From an uncultured Acetatifactor sp. (lineage in GTDB: Bacteria > Bacillota > Clostridia > Lachnospirales > Lachnospiraceae), in NCBI GenBank assembly GCA_947624245.1, contig CANQJL010000016.1, positions 1 to 60,233 on the forward strand: a stretch of DNA of 60,233 nt, read 5' to 3'. Position 1 is the stretch's first letter. Every line of letters begins with the position of its first letter. Made by a program: the position numbers and the translations under genes. Of the stretch, positions 26,727-35,473 are shown piece after piece. A model generated the notes under the pieces. That model did not search any database, was not told the origin of the DNA, and worked only from the letters and a program-made list of their open reading frames with translations.

Positions 26727-27250
26727 AAGCGCTGGGAAATCTGTCGAGCATTGTCATTCCCCTGTTGATCTTCTTCATTGTGGGATACGGATATGTATCA
26801 AAGGTAAAAGTGTACGAGACCTTTTTAAAGGGAGCCAGAGACGGGCTGAAGATCGTGGTGGATATCGTCCCCACGCTGATCGGGCTGCTGGTGGCGGTAG
26901 GAATGCTTCGCGCCTCCGGCTTTTTCGACATGCTGGGAGGATTCCTGGGGCCTGTGACGGAGGCGGTGGGCCTGCCCGCGCAGCTGATGCCGCTGCTTGT
27001 GGTAAAGCTCTTTTCCTCCTCGGCGGCAACTGGACTTGTGCTCGATATTTTCAGGACCTCCGGCCCCGATTCCTACGCGGGACTTCTGACGTCGATCCTG
27101 ATGAGCTGTACAGAGACCGTGTTTTATACTATGAGCGTATATTTCCTGGCGGCAAAGGTCACAAAGACGCGGTACACCCTGACCGGCGCGCTGCTTGCCA
27201 CGGCGGCGGGAACGGTGGCCAGTGTGATCTTGGCGAGAATGATGGTGTGA
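26723..27250 (+). CDS. spmB: Spore maturation protein B
   Basis: A 175-residue nucleoside-recognition-type (Gate domain) membrane protein: IPLLIFFIVGYGYVSKVKVY, then LVVKLFSSSAATGLVLDIF. It pairs with SpmA in spore-core dehydration. GAGGAG precedes the ATG, which overlaps the spmA stop. The presence of spmAB supports an endospore former. Confidence 0.94.
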   Translation: MKALGNLSSIVIPLLIFFIVGYGYVSKVKVYETFLKGARDGLKIVVDIVPTLIGLLVAVGMLRASGFFDMLGGFLGPVTEAVGLPAQLMPLLVVKLFSSSAATGLVLDIFRTSGPDSYAGLLTSILMSCTETVFYTMSVYFLAAKVTKTRYTLTGALLATAAGTVASVILARMMV

Positions 27251-27260
27251 GAAAAAATTG

Positions 27261-27289
27261 TTGAATATATGCGGAAAGTGTGATATAGT
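27261..27289 (+). promoter_or_regulatory. Promoter of the antitoxin RNA
   Basis: TTGAAT at 27261-27266 and TATAGT at 27284-27289 with a 17-base spacer, plus TG one base before the -10. No open reading frame with a ribosome site follows. Instead a structured ~100-base segment ends in a terminator. Confidence 0.75.
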
Positions 27290-27299
27290 ATTTTCATAA

Positions 27300-27329
27300 A
27301 AGGAAAGCACCCACTCCAAAGTGGATGCT
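27300..27329 (-). terminator. Likely terminator of the toxin mRNA
   Basis: Read on the minus strand, the GCATCCACT/AGTGGGTGC hairpin is followed by TTTCCTTTTATG, a U-rich tail. The same bases form the first hairpin of the plus-strand antitoxin RNA. Confidence 0.55.
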
Positions 27330-27359
27330 CCTCATTCCGACAATGTCCTTACGGACACC

Positions 27360-27397
27360 GCCTATCCTGTGTTGCAGACAGGATAGGCATTTTTATT
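27360..27397 (+). terminator. Terminator of the antitoxin RNA
   Basis: A perfect 11-base stem GCCTATCCTGT/ACAGGATAGGC with a seven-base loop, then a T-rich tail on the plus strand. On the minus strand no T run follows, so it acts mainly for the plus-strand RNA. Confidence 0.85.
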
Positions 27398-27512
27398 TTC
27401 GCTCTTTCTTTCTCTTCCAGAGAAAGGCAAGCAACGCTACAATCAGGCTACCAAAGGCACATAACAAAGTTAATATGCCGATGAAAATCGAAATGATTTC
27501 AAAAGCTGTCAT
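27393..27512 (-). CDS. Holin-like type I toxin peptide (39 aa)
   Basis: The peptide starts MTAFEIISIFIGILTLL, continues with a hydrophobic stretch to ALLAFLW, and ends in a basic tail KRKKERK. One membrane helix plus a charged tail fits the putative holin-like toxin / Fst-TxpA group. A very strong ribosome site (GGGGAGGTGG read on the minus strand, about 27519-27529) lies just upstream of ATG at 27512. It is too short for usual ORF cut-offs. The minus-strand promoter at 27685-27713 and the ~165-base structured leader support a real gene. Confidence 0.78.
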   Translation of the reverse strand: MTAFEIISIFIGILTLLCAFGSLIVALLAFLWKRKKERK

Positions 27513-27678
27513 ATAACGCCACCTCCCCTCTAACGTACTATGTACGTTTTGTATTGCCGGCAAGCCGGTCATTAAGAGTCGGGAGGCTGCCTCTACGCTT
27601 CGCTCCGGTCGGCGCTAACCAAGCGTCCACTGGACGCTTAGCGCCCCGTCATGGGCACTTTCCTATGGCTTTCGCCAT
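27513..27678 (-). promoter_or_regulatory. Structured 5' leader of the toxin mRNA
   Basis: Read on the minus strand, the transcript would begin with ATGGC-GAAA-GCCAT (27678-27665), a stem capped by a GNRA loop right at the predicted start site. A large hairpin follows at 27611-27645 (AAGCGTCC/GGACGCTT plus GGCGCT/AGCGCC with a small bulge), then a CCGGC/GCCGG hairpin near 27557-27570. Such stable leaders are typical of type I toxin mRNAs, where they protect the RNA and restrain translation. Confidence 0.6.
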
Positions 27679-27684
27679 GTTATA

Positions 27685-27713
27685 AATATACCATTTCTAA
27701 CATCATATTTCAA
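27685..27713 (-). promoter_or_regulatory. Promoter of the toxin mRNA
   Basis: On the minus strand, TTGAAA (27713-27708) and TATATT (27690-27685) are 17 bases apart, with TG one base before the -10. It lies immediately after the stop of the minus-strand lipoprotein gene, so the toxin has its own start of transcription. Confidence 0.75.
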
Positions 27714-27720
27714 TAGATAT

Positions 27721-28503
27721 TTAGTTTTCTTTCGCCGTATCCAGCATAATCGTCATCGTGTCCAGAACCATCTGCTTTTGATCCTCTGCATAATAAGTGC
27801 CGGTACAGGAGAATAAGGTTCCGTCCTTCACCGTGTAGATTGCAATCTGCGTGGTGGGCGGTGTTGCGAGCAGGACTTCACGTCCGCCGGCAGCTTCGAT
27901 CATTTCCTCCGTGTAGGCTCCGGAATCAATCAGCATGTCAATCATCTCATCCGTAATCTTTGTTACGACCTCCATATAGACGACAGGATTTCCGTTCAGA
28001 GACCGAACCTCGCTGGCCTCTATGGTTATGTCGTAGCCCACGGATTCAAAGTTCTCGTTGCTCAGCTGCGCCATCAGATCGTCCGTCCAACCGTCTTCCT
28101 TTATGCCCGTGGCCTCCAGGTTCATGTTGATGTTGACAGCCTGATTGGTACTTATGGTTTCTTCCCAGGCAATCTGCAGCGGATCGTCCAATATCTTTTC
28201 CCATTCGCCTGCGGGATAAGAATAGCTCATCTCGCTGTTTGATATTGTTTCCAGTTCCATGCCGCTGTAGTCGACCGCTTCGATCACAGGATAGGAAACT
28301 GCCTCTTCCTCTGCTTCGGAGGAGCTGCTCTCCTTTGAATCTGATTCGGACGTCCCCTCGGTCCCTGCTTCAATTTCGTCCTCGCCGGAGTCGGCCGGCA
28401 GTGTAGATTCATTCGCCGCTCCTCTGCCATTCACGCCGCAGCCGCACAGCATTGCAGCTGTCAGTAACGCCAAAAGCAGACCCTTTACCTTTAAAATCTT
28501 CAT
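27721..28503 (-). CDS. Lipoprotein of unknown function
   Basis: A 260-residue protein with a lipoprotein signal: basic start, hydrophobic stretch and lipobox MLCGC (lipid-bearing Cys about 22). A Ser/Glu/Asp-rich linker (about 28-70) leads to a globular domain with alternating strands. I do not recognise the family. Many Clostridia encode such single-domain lipoproteins with a cystatin- or DUF-like fold. GGGAGG lies before the ATG and a near-perfect promoter lies upstream. It is divergent from the zinc-ribbon gene. Confidence 0.8.
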   Translation of the reverse strand: MKILKVKGLLLALLTAAMLCGCGVNGRGAANESTLPADSGEDEIEAGTEGTSESDSKESSSSEAEEEAVSYPVIEAVDYSGMELETISNSEMSYSYPAGEWEKILDDPLQIAWEETISTNQAVNINMNLEATGIKEDGWTDDLMAQLSNENFESVGYDITIEASEVRSLNGNPVVYMEVVTKITDEMIDMLIDSGAYTEEMIEAAGGREVLLATPPTTQIAIYTVKDGTLFSCTGTYYAEDQKQMVLDTMTIMLDTAKEN

Positions 28504-28581
28504 TTTTTCCTCCCTCTTGCTGCGCTTTTTTCTGCCGCGGCAGTATGCTTTTTGTCAGTGACTAAAATACACATGTTTTCA

Positions 28582-28610
28582 TATATAGCACACAACACTT
28601 CGTATGTCAA
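28582..28610 (-). promoter_or_regulatory. Promoter of the lipoprotein gene
   Basis: Minus-strand TTGACA (28610-28605) and TATATA (28587-28582), spacer 17, with TG one base before the -10. The -35 is the exact consensus. Confidence 0.8.
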
Positions 28611-28634
28611 GCCGCGGCATTTTTCGCAGATAGC

Positions 28635-28663
28635 TTGTAAACAGCCGCCTTTTTTGATAAGAT
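28635..28663 (+). promoter_or_regulatory. Promoter of the zinc-ribbon protein gene
   Basis: TTGTAA (28635-28640) and TAAGAT (28658-28663), spacer 17, with TG one base before the -10. It is back to back with the lipoprotein promoter in the 217-base divergent gap. Confidence 0.6.
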
Positions 28664-28720
28664 AGCAGAAAAGGCAACTGTTTCGGATATGATGAAATAT
28701 GAGAAAATAAGGAGAAAACT

Positions 28721-30172
28721 ATGATTTGTGCAAATTGTGGTAAGGAAGTACGTGATAATGCCAAGTTCTGTACGTTCTGCGGTACTCCGATGGCACCGGC
28801 AGCAGAGCCCGCACAGCTGGTAGAGCTCACACCTGCGCCGGCGCCTGCGTCAGAGCCCGCACAGCCGGTAGAGCCCACGCCTGCCCCTGCATCTACGGCA
28901 GAACCGGAGCCTACGCCGGCAGCAGAACCGGAGCCTACGCCGACAGCAGAGCCTGCGCCCGCATCGACAGCAGAACCCACGCCCGCACCGACGGCACAGC
29001 CCACACCCACGCCTGCCCCTGCGGCACAGCCAGTACCCATGCAGCCTGCAGGTGCGGTTCCCCCTGCAGCCGACGGCCGGAAGAAAAAGAGCCATGTGGG
29101 TCTGATCATATTGCTCGTAGTGATCGCACTGCTGATCCTCCTGTTGGCAGGAGGCGGCCTGTTTGCATTTTGGTTGTGGAACCGCCCGATCAACAAGATC
29201 AACAGGGCAATGGAAGCCGGCGATATGGAAAGAGTGGTGGAGCTGTACGGGGAGCTGTCCGGCAGAAGAGATAAGGAAGCTGTCTCTGAGGAGCTGCTTG
29301 CGTATGCCCGGGAGATCAGCAACGATTATCTGGAAGAAAAGAACGGCATGGACTATGAGACCGTCATGGAAACGCTGGATATGTTGGACGATGCCTCCTT
29401 GGAAACCGCCAGTCAAATCGAGGCGGTCACGATATTTGTAAATAGGATCAATGCGTCAAGGGAAGCGTATGCGGCCGCGGAGGATTACAGGGCTGACGGT
29501 GCATATGAGTTGGCGCTGGAGGAATACGCCAAGGTGGTCATGGAAGACACCCGCTACTATGATAAGGCCCAGAAGGCGATGAAAGAGACCGAGCAGGAAA
29601 TGCAGGACGCCATGGCAGAAGCGGGGAAAAAGCTGATAGGCACATGGGAAATGCAGTATGATGTGGCGGATCTTCTGCGCGACGAGCTGGATCCGGAGTT
29701 CGGGGACTTTGAGTCAACGCTGGTAATGACGTTCCTGATGGACTTTAATGAGGACGGAACTTTCAAACTGTATGTAGACGAGAGCACCTTTGTGGAGAAC
29801 TTTAACGGCTGGCTGGACGAATTTGTTGCCTATGGCGTCGGGCTCCTGTATGAGATGTTCGAGGAAGAAGACGGCATGACAAGAGAAGAAGTAGACGAAT
29901 ATCTTCAGGAATATCTTCAGATGACCATGGACGAATTTATGCGCGGGCTGATTGATTCGGAGCTGGACGTTGACGCGATGGTTGCTGAGATGAAGTTGAC
30001 CGGTACTTATGAGACCGAATACGATAATCTGTATCTGGACGCACTGGACGAAGGCCAGTACTTTGTCTTCTCCATATCTGGAGATGAGCTGACGCTGGAT
30101 ATTCCCGATGGAGAAGACGAGGACGATTACGATATCCTTTTCTCTTATCCTATAACGTTCCACAGACACTGA
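28721..30172 (+). CDS. Zinc-ribbon membrane protein with Pro/Ala/Glu repeat linker
   Basis: 483 residues. The N-terminal zinc ribbon has Cys3, Cys6, Cys17 and Cys20 (ICANCGKEV and KFCTFCG). A Pro/Ala/Thr/Glu-rich linker spans about 27-118 and one membrane helix lies around 126-150. The rest is predicted to be extracytoplasmic: a helical region, then an acidic beta-rich domain starting near KLIGTWEMQYDVADLL, which resembles a lipocalin-like or DUF-type output domain. This domain order is common in Clostridia, but the function is unknown. AAGGAG precedes the ATG. Confidence 0.8.
   Translation: MICANCGKEVRDNAKFCTFCGTPMAPAAEPAQLVELTPAPAPASEPAQPVEPTPAPASTAEPEPTPAAEPEPTPTAEPAPASTAEPTPAPTAQPTPTPAPAAQPVPMQPAGAVPPAADGRKKKSHVGLIILLVVIALLILLLAGGGLFAFWLWNRPINKINRAMEAGDMERVVELYGELSGRRDKEAVSEELLAYAREISNDYLEEKNGMDYETVMETLDMLDDASLETASQIEAVTIFVNRINASREAYAAAEDYRADGAYELALEEYAKVVMEDTRYYDKAQKAMKETEQEMQDAMAEAGKKLIGTWEMQYDVADLLRDELDPEFGDFESTLVMTFLMDFNEDGTFKLYVDESTFVENFNGWLDEFVAYGVGLLYEMFEEEDGMTREEVDEYLQEYLQMTMDEFMRGLIDSELDVDAMVAEMKLTGTYETEYDNLYLDALDEGQYFVFSISGDELTLDIPDGEDEDDYDILFSYPITFHRH
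28800..29045 (+). repeat. Degenerate repeats coding for a Pro/Ala/Glu/Thr linker
   Basis: Short in-frame repeats of the type GCAGAGCCCGCACAG and GCAGAACCGGAGCCTACGCC encode AEPxPTP-like units within the zinc-ribbon protein. The stretch is probably an extended linker whose length can vary. Confidence 0.7.
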
Positions 30173-30196
30173 ACGGACATTCCGGATTGATGTGAC

Positions 30197-30236
30197 AAGG
30201 CACCTTTCCCGAGATTCTAACGGGAAAAGTGCCTTT
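30197..30236. terminator. Bidirectional terminator between convergent genes
   Basis: A fifteen-base stem AAGGCACCTTTCCCG / CGGGAAAAGTGCCTT with one mismatch and a nine-base loop. It lies between the ends of the zinc-ribbon gene and the minus-strand DUF885 gene. Confidence 0.8.
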
Positions 30237-30250
30237 CGTGTTCTTGAGGC

Positions 30251-32104
30251 CTACGTTTCGGGGAGAATCGCAGGGTCTTCCGGCAGTTCCCATTCCTCCA
30301 GCAGTTCGTTCAGGGAGACAAAGTCCGATGGGCCCGCTTCCAATACAAAGCAGTGGAAGCGATAGTCGGAATAGTCCGGCCCCCACAGCTCTACAGCCTT
30401 TTCCCGCAGGGAGCAGATCTCCAGATATCCCAGGTAATATTTCAGATAATTGCAGGGCTCCGAGGCGATATAGGTGTAAATGGCCCTGACGGAATTTTCA
30501 TCGGTGATGCCGAAGCTCCCCAGCACCTTGGAAATCTCGCTGTAGGAGGCATTGTCATAGTGGAGCATGATGTCCAGCAGGGAATAGAGACATAACTGCA
30601 GACTGCGGTTATGCTTTTCTATCTGCGTAAACAGCGCTTCCTCCTCTGCGCCTTGCTCCTTCAGAAGCTTCGATGCGTCGTCGTAAGAGTTGAACTCCAC
30701 ATACAGCGCCCAGCCCTCCAGATAGCCGCCGTACCAGAGCAGGCCCCGAAGGGGCCGTTCCTTGCCGTCGAGCAGGTTCCGATTATGATATACGGTCTGA
30801 TACAGATGTCCCGGGTAGCCTTCATGGGCAAGAGTGGTATAGAGTTCCAGATTGCCGGGAGTCTTGCGCTCGTTGATGTAGATCACGTTCTGGCTGGTAT
30901 CGTCCAAAGGAGCCGTCAGGTAAAATGCCGGAGCACAGTATTCCTCCAGATCCTTGTGTACCGATTTCACCGTCACGTCGGTGCCGTCCCCGGGGAGAGC
31001 GGGAAAGTTTTCCGCCATACGGCCCTGCAGGTCGGCAAGCATCTGATTGGCATCGGTGTAGGGGAGAGAGACGGCCGCCGTGCCGTTATAGCTGTCGATC
31101 AGCTCCGGATTTTCCGCCACGATCTGCCGCAGCTCATCGTAAGTCTTGGTAAACTGTCTTGTGAGCAGCTCCTGTATTTCCGGCACGGAGCGGCCCGAAC
31201 CGGTCTGGGACGCAAGCAGCGCTTCGTAATATGCTTTGCCTTCCGGCAAGGCGGCAAGGCCCGTCAGGGGAATCGTCTCGTCCTCCAGCAGAAGCAGGCC
31301 GTCGCCCAGAGACGTATAGGCGGGCAGCAGCACAGTCTTTAACAGCCGATCGTTCTGCACGAGATACCGCTGTGCTTCCTCCAAAGTGATTTCGCCGAGG
31401 GCGCACAGATTTTCCAGGCGGTCCCGAAAGGTGGTCTGCAAAAAGTGCGTTCCCGCCTCGAGGGATTCCTTTGTGACAATGGTGTCACATTGCTCCCGCG
31501 TCTGTCGAAGGCAGGCTGCGGGGACGCCCAATCCGGCAGCGGCCTTTTCCTGTTCATAGACCAGCAGGGAGGCAAAGTATTCATCGGTCTGGTCTAACAG
31601 CGCCAGATAGTCTTCCACATCTTTCTTGCTGCGGAAGGTATACTCTGCCAACAGAATCGGCAGCTGTGCCTGCATACCGGAAGCGGGGGACAGCGGGTCC
31701 TGATAGTATGTGAATCTGCCGAGCTCCAGAGTGTTTTCCAGAGAGCGGGTCAGCAGCTTGCAGAGATAGGCGTCCGAGTCGGAAAGATTTTCCGTATGTA
31801 GGGAATGTAACGCCGCCAGCGTATTTTCCGTGGCGATCAGGCCGTTCCTTGTGCCGGCGGCGCTGTAGGCGGGCAGGATCGGATCGTAGTCATAGATGCC
31901 GAAGTTCTCCGGACAGGCGAGAGTATAGTGCATGTTCAGTGTGTTTCCCGTCATTTCATTGACAAATAGCCGGTTGGTAATATTGGTGAACCGCTTTTCG
32001 TCCTGGCGGTAGGTGAAGAGCAGAACGGTCAGAGAACTGAAACACAGTATCAACGCCGCCATCACCGAGAGCTGTTTAAAGGATAGAGGAGTGTGCTTTT
32101 TCAA
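30251..32104 (-). CDS. DUF885 family protein (predicted metallopeptidase-like), membrane-anchored
   Basis: 617 residues with an N-terminal signal anchor (hydrophobic stretch about 12-30). The motif TLAHEGYPGHLYQ is the HExxxH-like centre of DUF885 proteins, which look like zinc peptidases; another conserved segment is YGGYLEGWALYVE. It probably acts on peptides outside the membrane, substrate unknown. TTG at 32104 is used, with AGGTG eight bases upstream. It is divergent from the FGGY kinase gene. Confidence 0.88.
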   Translation of the reverse strand: MKKHTPLSFKQLSVMAALILCFSSLTVLLFTYRQDEKRFTNITNRLFVNEMTGNTLNMHYTLACPENFGIYDYDPILPAYSAAGTRNGLIATENTLAALHSLHTENLSDSDAYLCKLLTRSLENTLELGRFTYYQDPLSPASGMQAQLPILLAEYTFRSKKDVEDYLALLDQTDEYFASLLVYEQEKAAAGLGVPAACLRQTREQCDTIVTKESLEAGTHFLQTTFRDRLENLCALGEITLEEAQRYLVQNDRLLKTVLLPAYTSLGDGLLLLEDETIPLTGLAALPEGKAYYEALLASQTGSGRSVPEIQELLTRQFTKTYDELRQIVAENPELIDSYNGTAAVSLPYTDANQMLADLQGRMAENFPALPGDGTDVTVKSVHKDLEEYCAPAFYLTAPLDDTSQNVIYINERKTPGNLELYTTLAHEGYPGHLYQTVYHNRNLLDGKERPLRGLLWYGGYLEGWALYVEFNSYDDASKLLKEQGAEEEALFTQIEKHNRSLQLCLYSLLDIMLHYDNASYSEISKVLGSFGITDENSVRAIYTYIASEPCNYLKYYLGYLEICSLREKAVELWGPDYSDYRFHCFVLEAGPSDFVSLNELLEEWELPEDPAILPET

Positions 32105-32204
32105 GAGACATTCACCTGATTGATCGCTGCATTGTTATAATATATGTAGAAGAAATAAAAAATTTGCTCTTCGGCGAAATAATCGTGGATAAAATTATGA
32201 TATA

Positions 32205-32213
32205 TGGTATAAT
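32205..32213 (+). promoter_or_regulatory. Extended -10 promoter of the sugar kinase operon
   Basis: TGGTATAAT: a perfect TATAAT at 32208-32213 preceded by TG plus one base, about 65 bases before the kinase start. No convincing -35 at the right distance. Confidence 0.6.
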
Positions 32214-32276
32214 TACCTTATTCAGCAGTTTACTGCCAACAAGACCGGCTGTCGGGCGCAGCAGAAAAGAGGGAAA

Positions 32277-33875
32277 ATGAGCGAAGCAATCGTAAAAGCA
32301 ATTCAGGACGGAAAGACCGTCCTCGGCATCGAGTTTGGTTCCACACGCATCAAGGCGGTGTTGGTAGATGAGAGCCATCAGCCCATCGCAATGGGAACCC
32401 ATGACTGGGAGAACCGTCTGGAGAATAATATCTGGACGTACAGCCTGGACGATATCTGGGGCGGACTGCAGGGCTGTTATAAGAGCCTTGCGGCTGATGT
32501 ACAGGAGAAATACGGCGTACCTCTCACGAGATTGGGAGCGCTGGGATTTTCGGGCATGATGCACGGGTATATGGCATTCGACAGTGCGGGAGAATTGTTG
32601 GTGCCTTTTCGTACATGGCGCAACACCATGACGGAGGAGGCATGCAGGAAACTGGTCTCTGTATTTCGCTTTAATATTCCGCAGAGATGGAGCATCGCTC
32701 ACCTGTATCAGGCGATCTTGAACGGCGAGGAGCATGTGAAGGACATTTCTTTTCTGACGACTCTGGCGGGATACATACATTGGAAGCTGTCGGGAGAGAA
32801 GGTGCTGGGCATCGGCGAGGCCTCCGGCATGTTCCCCATTGATTCTTCCGTTAAGGATTTCGACCGGACCATGCTGGATCAGTTCGACCGGTTGATCGCA
32901 GACAAGGCGTACCCTTGGAAGATCAGGGATATCCTGCCCGGTGTGCTCTGCGCAGGGGAACAGGCGGGCGCGCTCACGGCGGGGGGAGCAAAGCTCTTGG
33001 ATCCCACCGGCACATTGCAGCCAGGGACGGCAATGTGTCCTCCCGAGGGCGATGCGGGCACCGGCATGACAGCTACCAACAGCGTGGCTGTCCGCACCGG
33101 CAATATTTCCGCGGGCACATCTATCTTCTCCATGGTTGTGACGGAGGAGCCCCTCTCCAAGGTCCATGAGGAGATCGACATGGTGACTACCCCCGACGGT
33201 TATCCCGTGGCCATGGTTCACTGCAACAACTGCACGTCCGATCTGAACGCATGGGTGAATCTCTTTGAGGAGTTCGCGGAGCTGTTCGGTGTAAAGATCG
33301 ATAAGAACGATCTCTACGGCGGGCTGTACAGGGAGGCGCTGAAGGCAGACCCTGACTGCGGCGGTCTGATGGCTTATAATTATTTCTCCGGCGAGCCGGT
33401 GATGGGACTGGATGAGGGACGGCCGATGTTCCTGCGCACTCCTGACGCAGGCTTCACGCTGGCCAACTTCATGCGCACCCATCTCTACGGAGCGATGGCG
33501 GCCTTGAAGATCGGCAACGATATTCTTCTGAAGGAAGAGCATGTGAAGGTGGACTCCCTGATGGGACACGGCGGTCTCTTTAAGACGCCCGTGGTGGGTC
33601 AGCAGCTCATGGCAGCGGCGATGAATGCGCCTGTGACCGTTATGGATACCGCCAGCGAGGGAGGCCCCTGGGGCATTGCGATCCTTGCCTGCTACATGCG
33701 GGAGAAGGCGCAGGGCGAAAGCCTCTCCGATTATCTGAACAATAAGATATTTGCCGGACAGACCGGAACGACCATTGCGCCGAAGCCTGAGGACGTAGCC
33801 GGTTTTGATGCTTACATCGAGAAGTATAAAGAAGCGCTTTCCGCCGAGAAAGCGGCGGTGGCCGATTTCAGATAA
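32277..33875 (+). CDS. FGGY family carbohydrate kinase (probable L-ribulokinase-like)
   Basis: 532 residues with the two-lobed FGGY/actin-like fold: phosphate 1 motif [17 protein letters not shown] at the N terminus, a substrate region [10 protein letters not shown], and later the C-terminal segments [11 protein letters not shown] and [11 protein letters not shown]. The product phosphorylates a sugar; since araD follows after 16 bases, L-ribulose is a reasonable substrate, but the sequence group differs from classical AraB and may use another ketose. GAGGG precedes the ATG. Confidence 0.85.
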   Translation: MSEAIVKAIQDGKTVLGIEFGSTRIKAVLVDESHQPIAMGTHDWENRLENNIWTYSLDDIWGGLQGCYKSLAADVQEKYGVPLTRLGALGFSGMMHGYMAFDSAGELLVPFRTWRNTMTEEACRKLVSVFRFNIPQRWSIAHLYQAILNGEEHVKDISFLTTLAGYIHWKLSGEKVLGIGEASGMFPIDSSVKDFDRTMLDQFDRLIADKAYPWKIRDILPGVLCAGEQAGALTAGGAKLLDPTGTLQPGTAMCPPEGDAGTGMTATNSVAVRTGNISAGTSIFSMVVTEEPLSKVHEEIDMVTTPDGYPVAMVHCNNCTSDLNAWVNLFEEFAELFGVKIDKNDLYGGLYREALKADPDCGGLMAYNYFSGEPVMGLDEGRPMFLRTPDAGFTLANFMRTHLYGAMAALKIGNDILLKEEHVKVDSLMGHGGLFKTPVVGQQLMAAAMNAPVTVMDTASEGGPWGIAILACYMREKAQGESLSDYLNNKIFAGQTGTTIAPKPEDVAGFDAYIEKYKEALSAEKAAVADFR

Positions 33876-33891
33876 GGAGGATCAGGAACAA

Positions 33892-34590
33892 ATGCTGGAG
33901 CAACTCAAACAACTTGTCTATGAGGCCAATATGGATCTGCCCGCATACGGACTGGTCACGTTCACGTGGGGAAATGTCAGCGCCATTGACCGTGAGAGCG
34001 GCCTCTTTGTGATCAAGCCGAGCGGCGTGGAGTACGGGAAGCTGACACCGGAGGATATGGTGGTGGTGGACCTAAACTGCAGGAAGGTGGAGGGACGCTA
34101 TAATCCCTCTTCCGACACAGCCACCCATGCGGAGCTCTACAAAGCGTTTGCCGAGATCGGCGGCGTGGTGCATACCCATTCCTCCTACGCCACAAGCTGG
34201 GCGCAGGCAGGACGCAGCATTCCCTGCTACGGGACCACCCATGCCGATTATATTTACGGCGAGGTGCCCTGCGTAAGATGTCTGACCGCGGAGGAGATCG
34301 CGGACGCTTATGAGGAGAACACGGGACATCTGATCGTAAACGAATTCAGGCGCCTGGGAAAAGATCCTGTAGCCGTTCCCGCAGTGCTGTGCAAGAATCA
34401 CGGACCTTTTGCGTGGGGAAAGGATGCGAAGGAAGCCGTTCACAATGCGGTGGTCTTGGAGGAGGTGGCCAAGATGGCGTATCGGGCGGAGACCATCAAT
34501 CCCCGTATCCAGCCGGCGCCTCAGGAGCTTCAGGACAAACACTATTTCAGAAAGCACGGCGCCAACGCCTATTACGGACAGAAGGAATAG
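33892..34590 (+). CDS. araD: L-ribulose-5-phosphate 4-epimerase
   Basis: A 232-residue class II aldolase-fold enzyme converting L-ribulose 5-phosphate to D-xylulose 5-phosphate. Zinc ligands His94 and His96 (VVHTHSSYA) and His170 ([10 protein letters not shown]) fall where E. coli AraD has them, and Asp75 matches the catalytic Asp. AAGGAGG just after the kinase stop sets the ATG at 33892. Its product feeds the transketolase encoded next. Confidence 0.92.
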   Translation: MLEQLKQLVYEANMDLPAYGLVTFTWGNVSAIDRESGLFVIKPSGVEYGKLTPEDMVVVDLNCRKVEGRYNPSSDTATHAELYKAFAEIGGVVHTHSSYATSWAQAGRSIPCYGTTHADYIYGEVPCVRCLTAEEIADAYEENTGHLIVNEFRRLGKDPVAVPAVLCKNHGPFAWGKDAKEAVHNAVVLEEVAKMAYRAETINPRIQPAPQELQDKHYFRKHGANAYYGQKE

Positions 34591-34630
34591 AATCAAATAT
34601 ATGAGCCGATACGGCAGAATGGAGGAAACC

Positions 34631-35473
34631 ATGAACAACTTAGAACTACAAAAGCACGCCAATGACGTGCGAAAGGGCATTGTAACGTCAGTTCACAGTG
34701 CCAAGGCGGGACATCCCGGCGGATCTCTCTCCGCAGCAGATGTTTTTACTTATCTGTATTTTGAGGAGATGAACATCGATCCCAAAAATCCCGATAAGGA
34801 GGACCGCGACCGCTTTGTGCTGTCCAAAGGACACACCGCGCCCGGCCTTTATGCGGCTTTGGCGAACAGAGGATTTTTCCCTGTGGAGGATCTGAAGACG
34901 CTCCGCAAGCTGGGCTCTTATCTGCAGGGACATCCGAGCATTCATATTCCCGGCGTCGATATGTCCTCCGGCTCTCTCGGCCAGGGCATTTCCGCGGCAG
35001 TGGGAATGGCGTTGGGCGCAAAGATGAGCGGCAAGGATTTCCGTGTCTACACTCTGCTGGGAGACGGCGAGATTCAGGAGGGCCAGGTGTGGGAGGCTGC
35101 CATGCTGGCAGGCCACAGAAAGCTCGACAATCTCTGTGTGATCGTGGACAACAATAATCTGCAGATCGACGGTCCCATCGATCAGGTCTGCTCTCCTTAT
35201 CCCATTGACAAGAAGTTCGAGGCGTTCAACTTCCATGTGGTCAATGCAGACGCGCATGATTTTGATGCGCTCCGCGCTGCATTTAAGGAGGCGAGGGACA
35301 CCAAGGGAATGCCTACCTGTCTGGTATTGCACAGTGTGAAGGGCAAGGGCGTGTCCTTTATGGAGAATAATGTGGGCTGGCACGGCAAGGCTCCCAACGA
35401 TGAGGAGTACGCAGAGGCAATGGCCGAGCTGGATAAGATCGAAGCAGAATTAGAGAAAGCAGGTGAAGCGTAA
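34631..35473 (+). CDS. Transketolase, N-terminal subunit
   Basis: 280 residues: the thiamine diphosphate half. It begins with HSAKAGHPGGSLSAADV, has FVLSKGHTAPGLYAA, and carries the ThDP/Mg motif GDGEIQEGQVWEA through NNNLQIDG. The enzyme is split in two genes, as in many Firmicutes and archaea. GGAGG lies five bases before ATG 34631. It shares one base with the C-terminal subunit gene. Confidence 0.94.
   Translation: MNNLELQKHANDVRKGIVTSVHSAKAGHPGGSLSAADVFTYLYFEEMNIDPKNPDKEDRDRFVLSKGHTAPGLYAALANRGFFPVEDLKTLRKLGSYLQGHPSIHIPGVDMSSGSLGQGISAAVGMALGAKMSGKDFRVYTLLGDGEIQEGQVWEAAMLAGHRKLDNLCVIVDNNNLQIDGPIDQVCSPYPIDKKFEAFNFHVVNADAHDFDALRAAFKEARDTKGMPTCLVLHSVKGKGVSFMENNVGWHGKAPNDEEYAEAMAELDKIEAELEKAGEA

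Larger units (their letters stand above)
27296..27397 (+). ncRNA. Candidate type I antitoxin RNA, antisense to toxin mRNA
   Basis: The predicted RNA starts near 27296, downstream of an extended -10 promoter, and ends at an intrinsic terminator. It has three hairpins: AGCA-CCACT/AGTGG-TGCT at 27306-27329, GTCC/GGAC around 27346-27354, and GCCTATCCTGT/ACAGGATAGGC at 27360-27388 followed by ATTTTTATTTT. It runs toward the minus-strand toxin gene and overlaps its last bases. The toxin transcript, if it continues to its own likely terminator near 27300, is complementary to the whole RNA. This is the arrangement of txpA/RatA and par loci. No expression evidence is available. Confidence 0.65.

Noticed and set aside
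27325..27516. 63-codon plus-strand frame in the spmB-lipoprotein gap
   Set aside because: It has no ribosome site and lies opposite the toxin peptide, whose strand has the strong ribosome site, promoter and a typical membrane-helix sequence.
32112..33569. 485-codon minus-strand frame opposite the FGGY kinase
   Set aside because: No domain, no ribosome site; the plus-strand kinase is intact.
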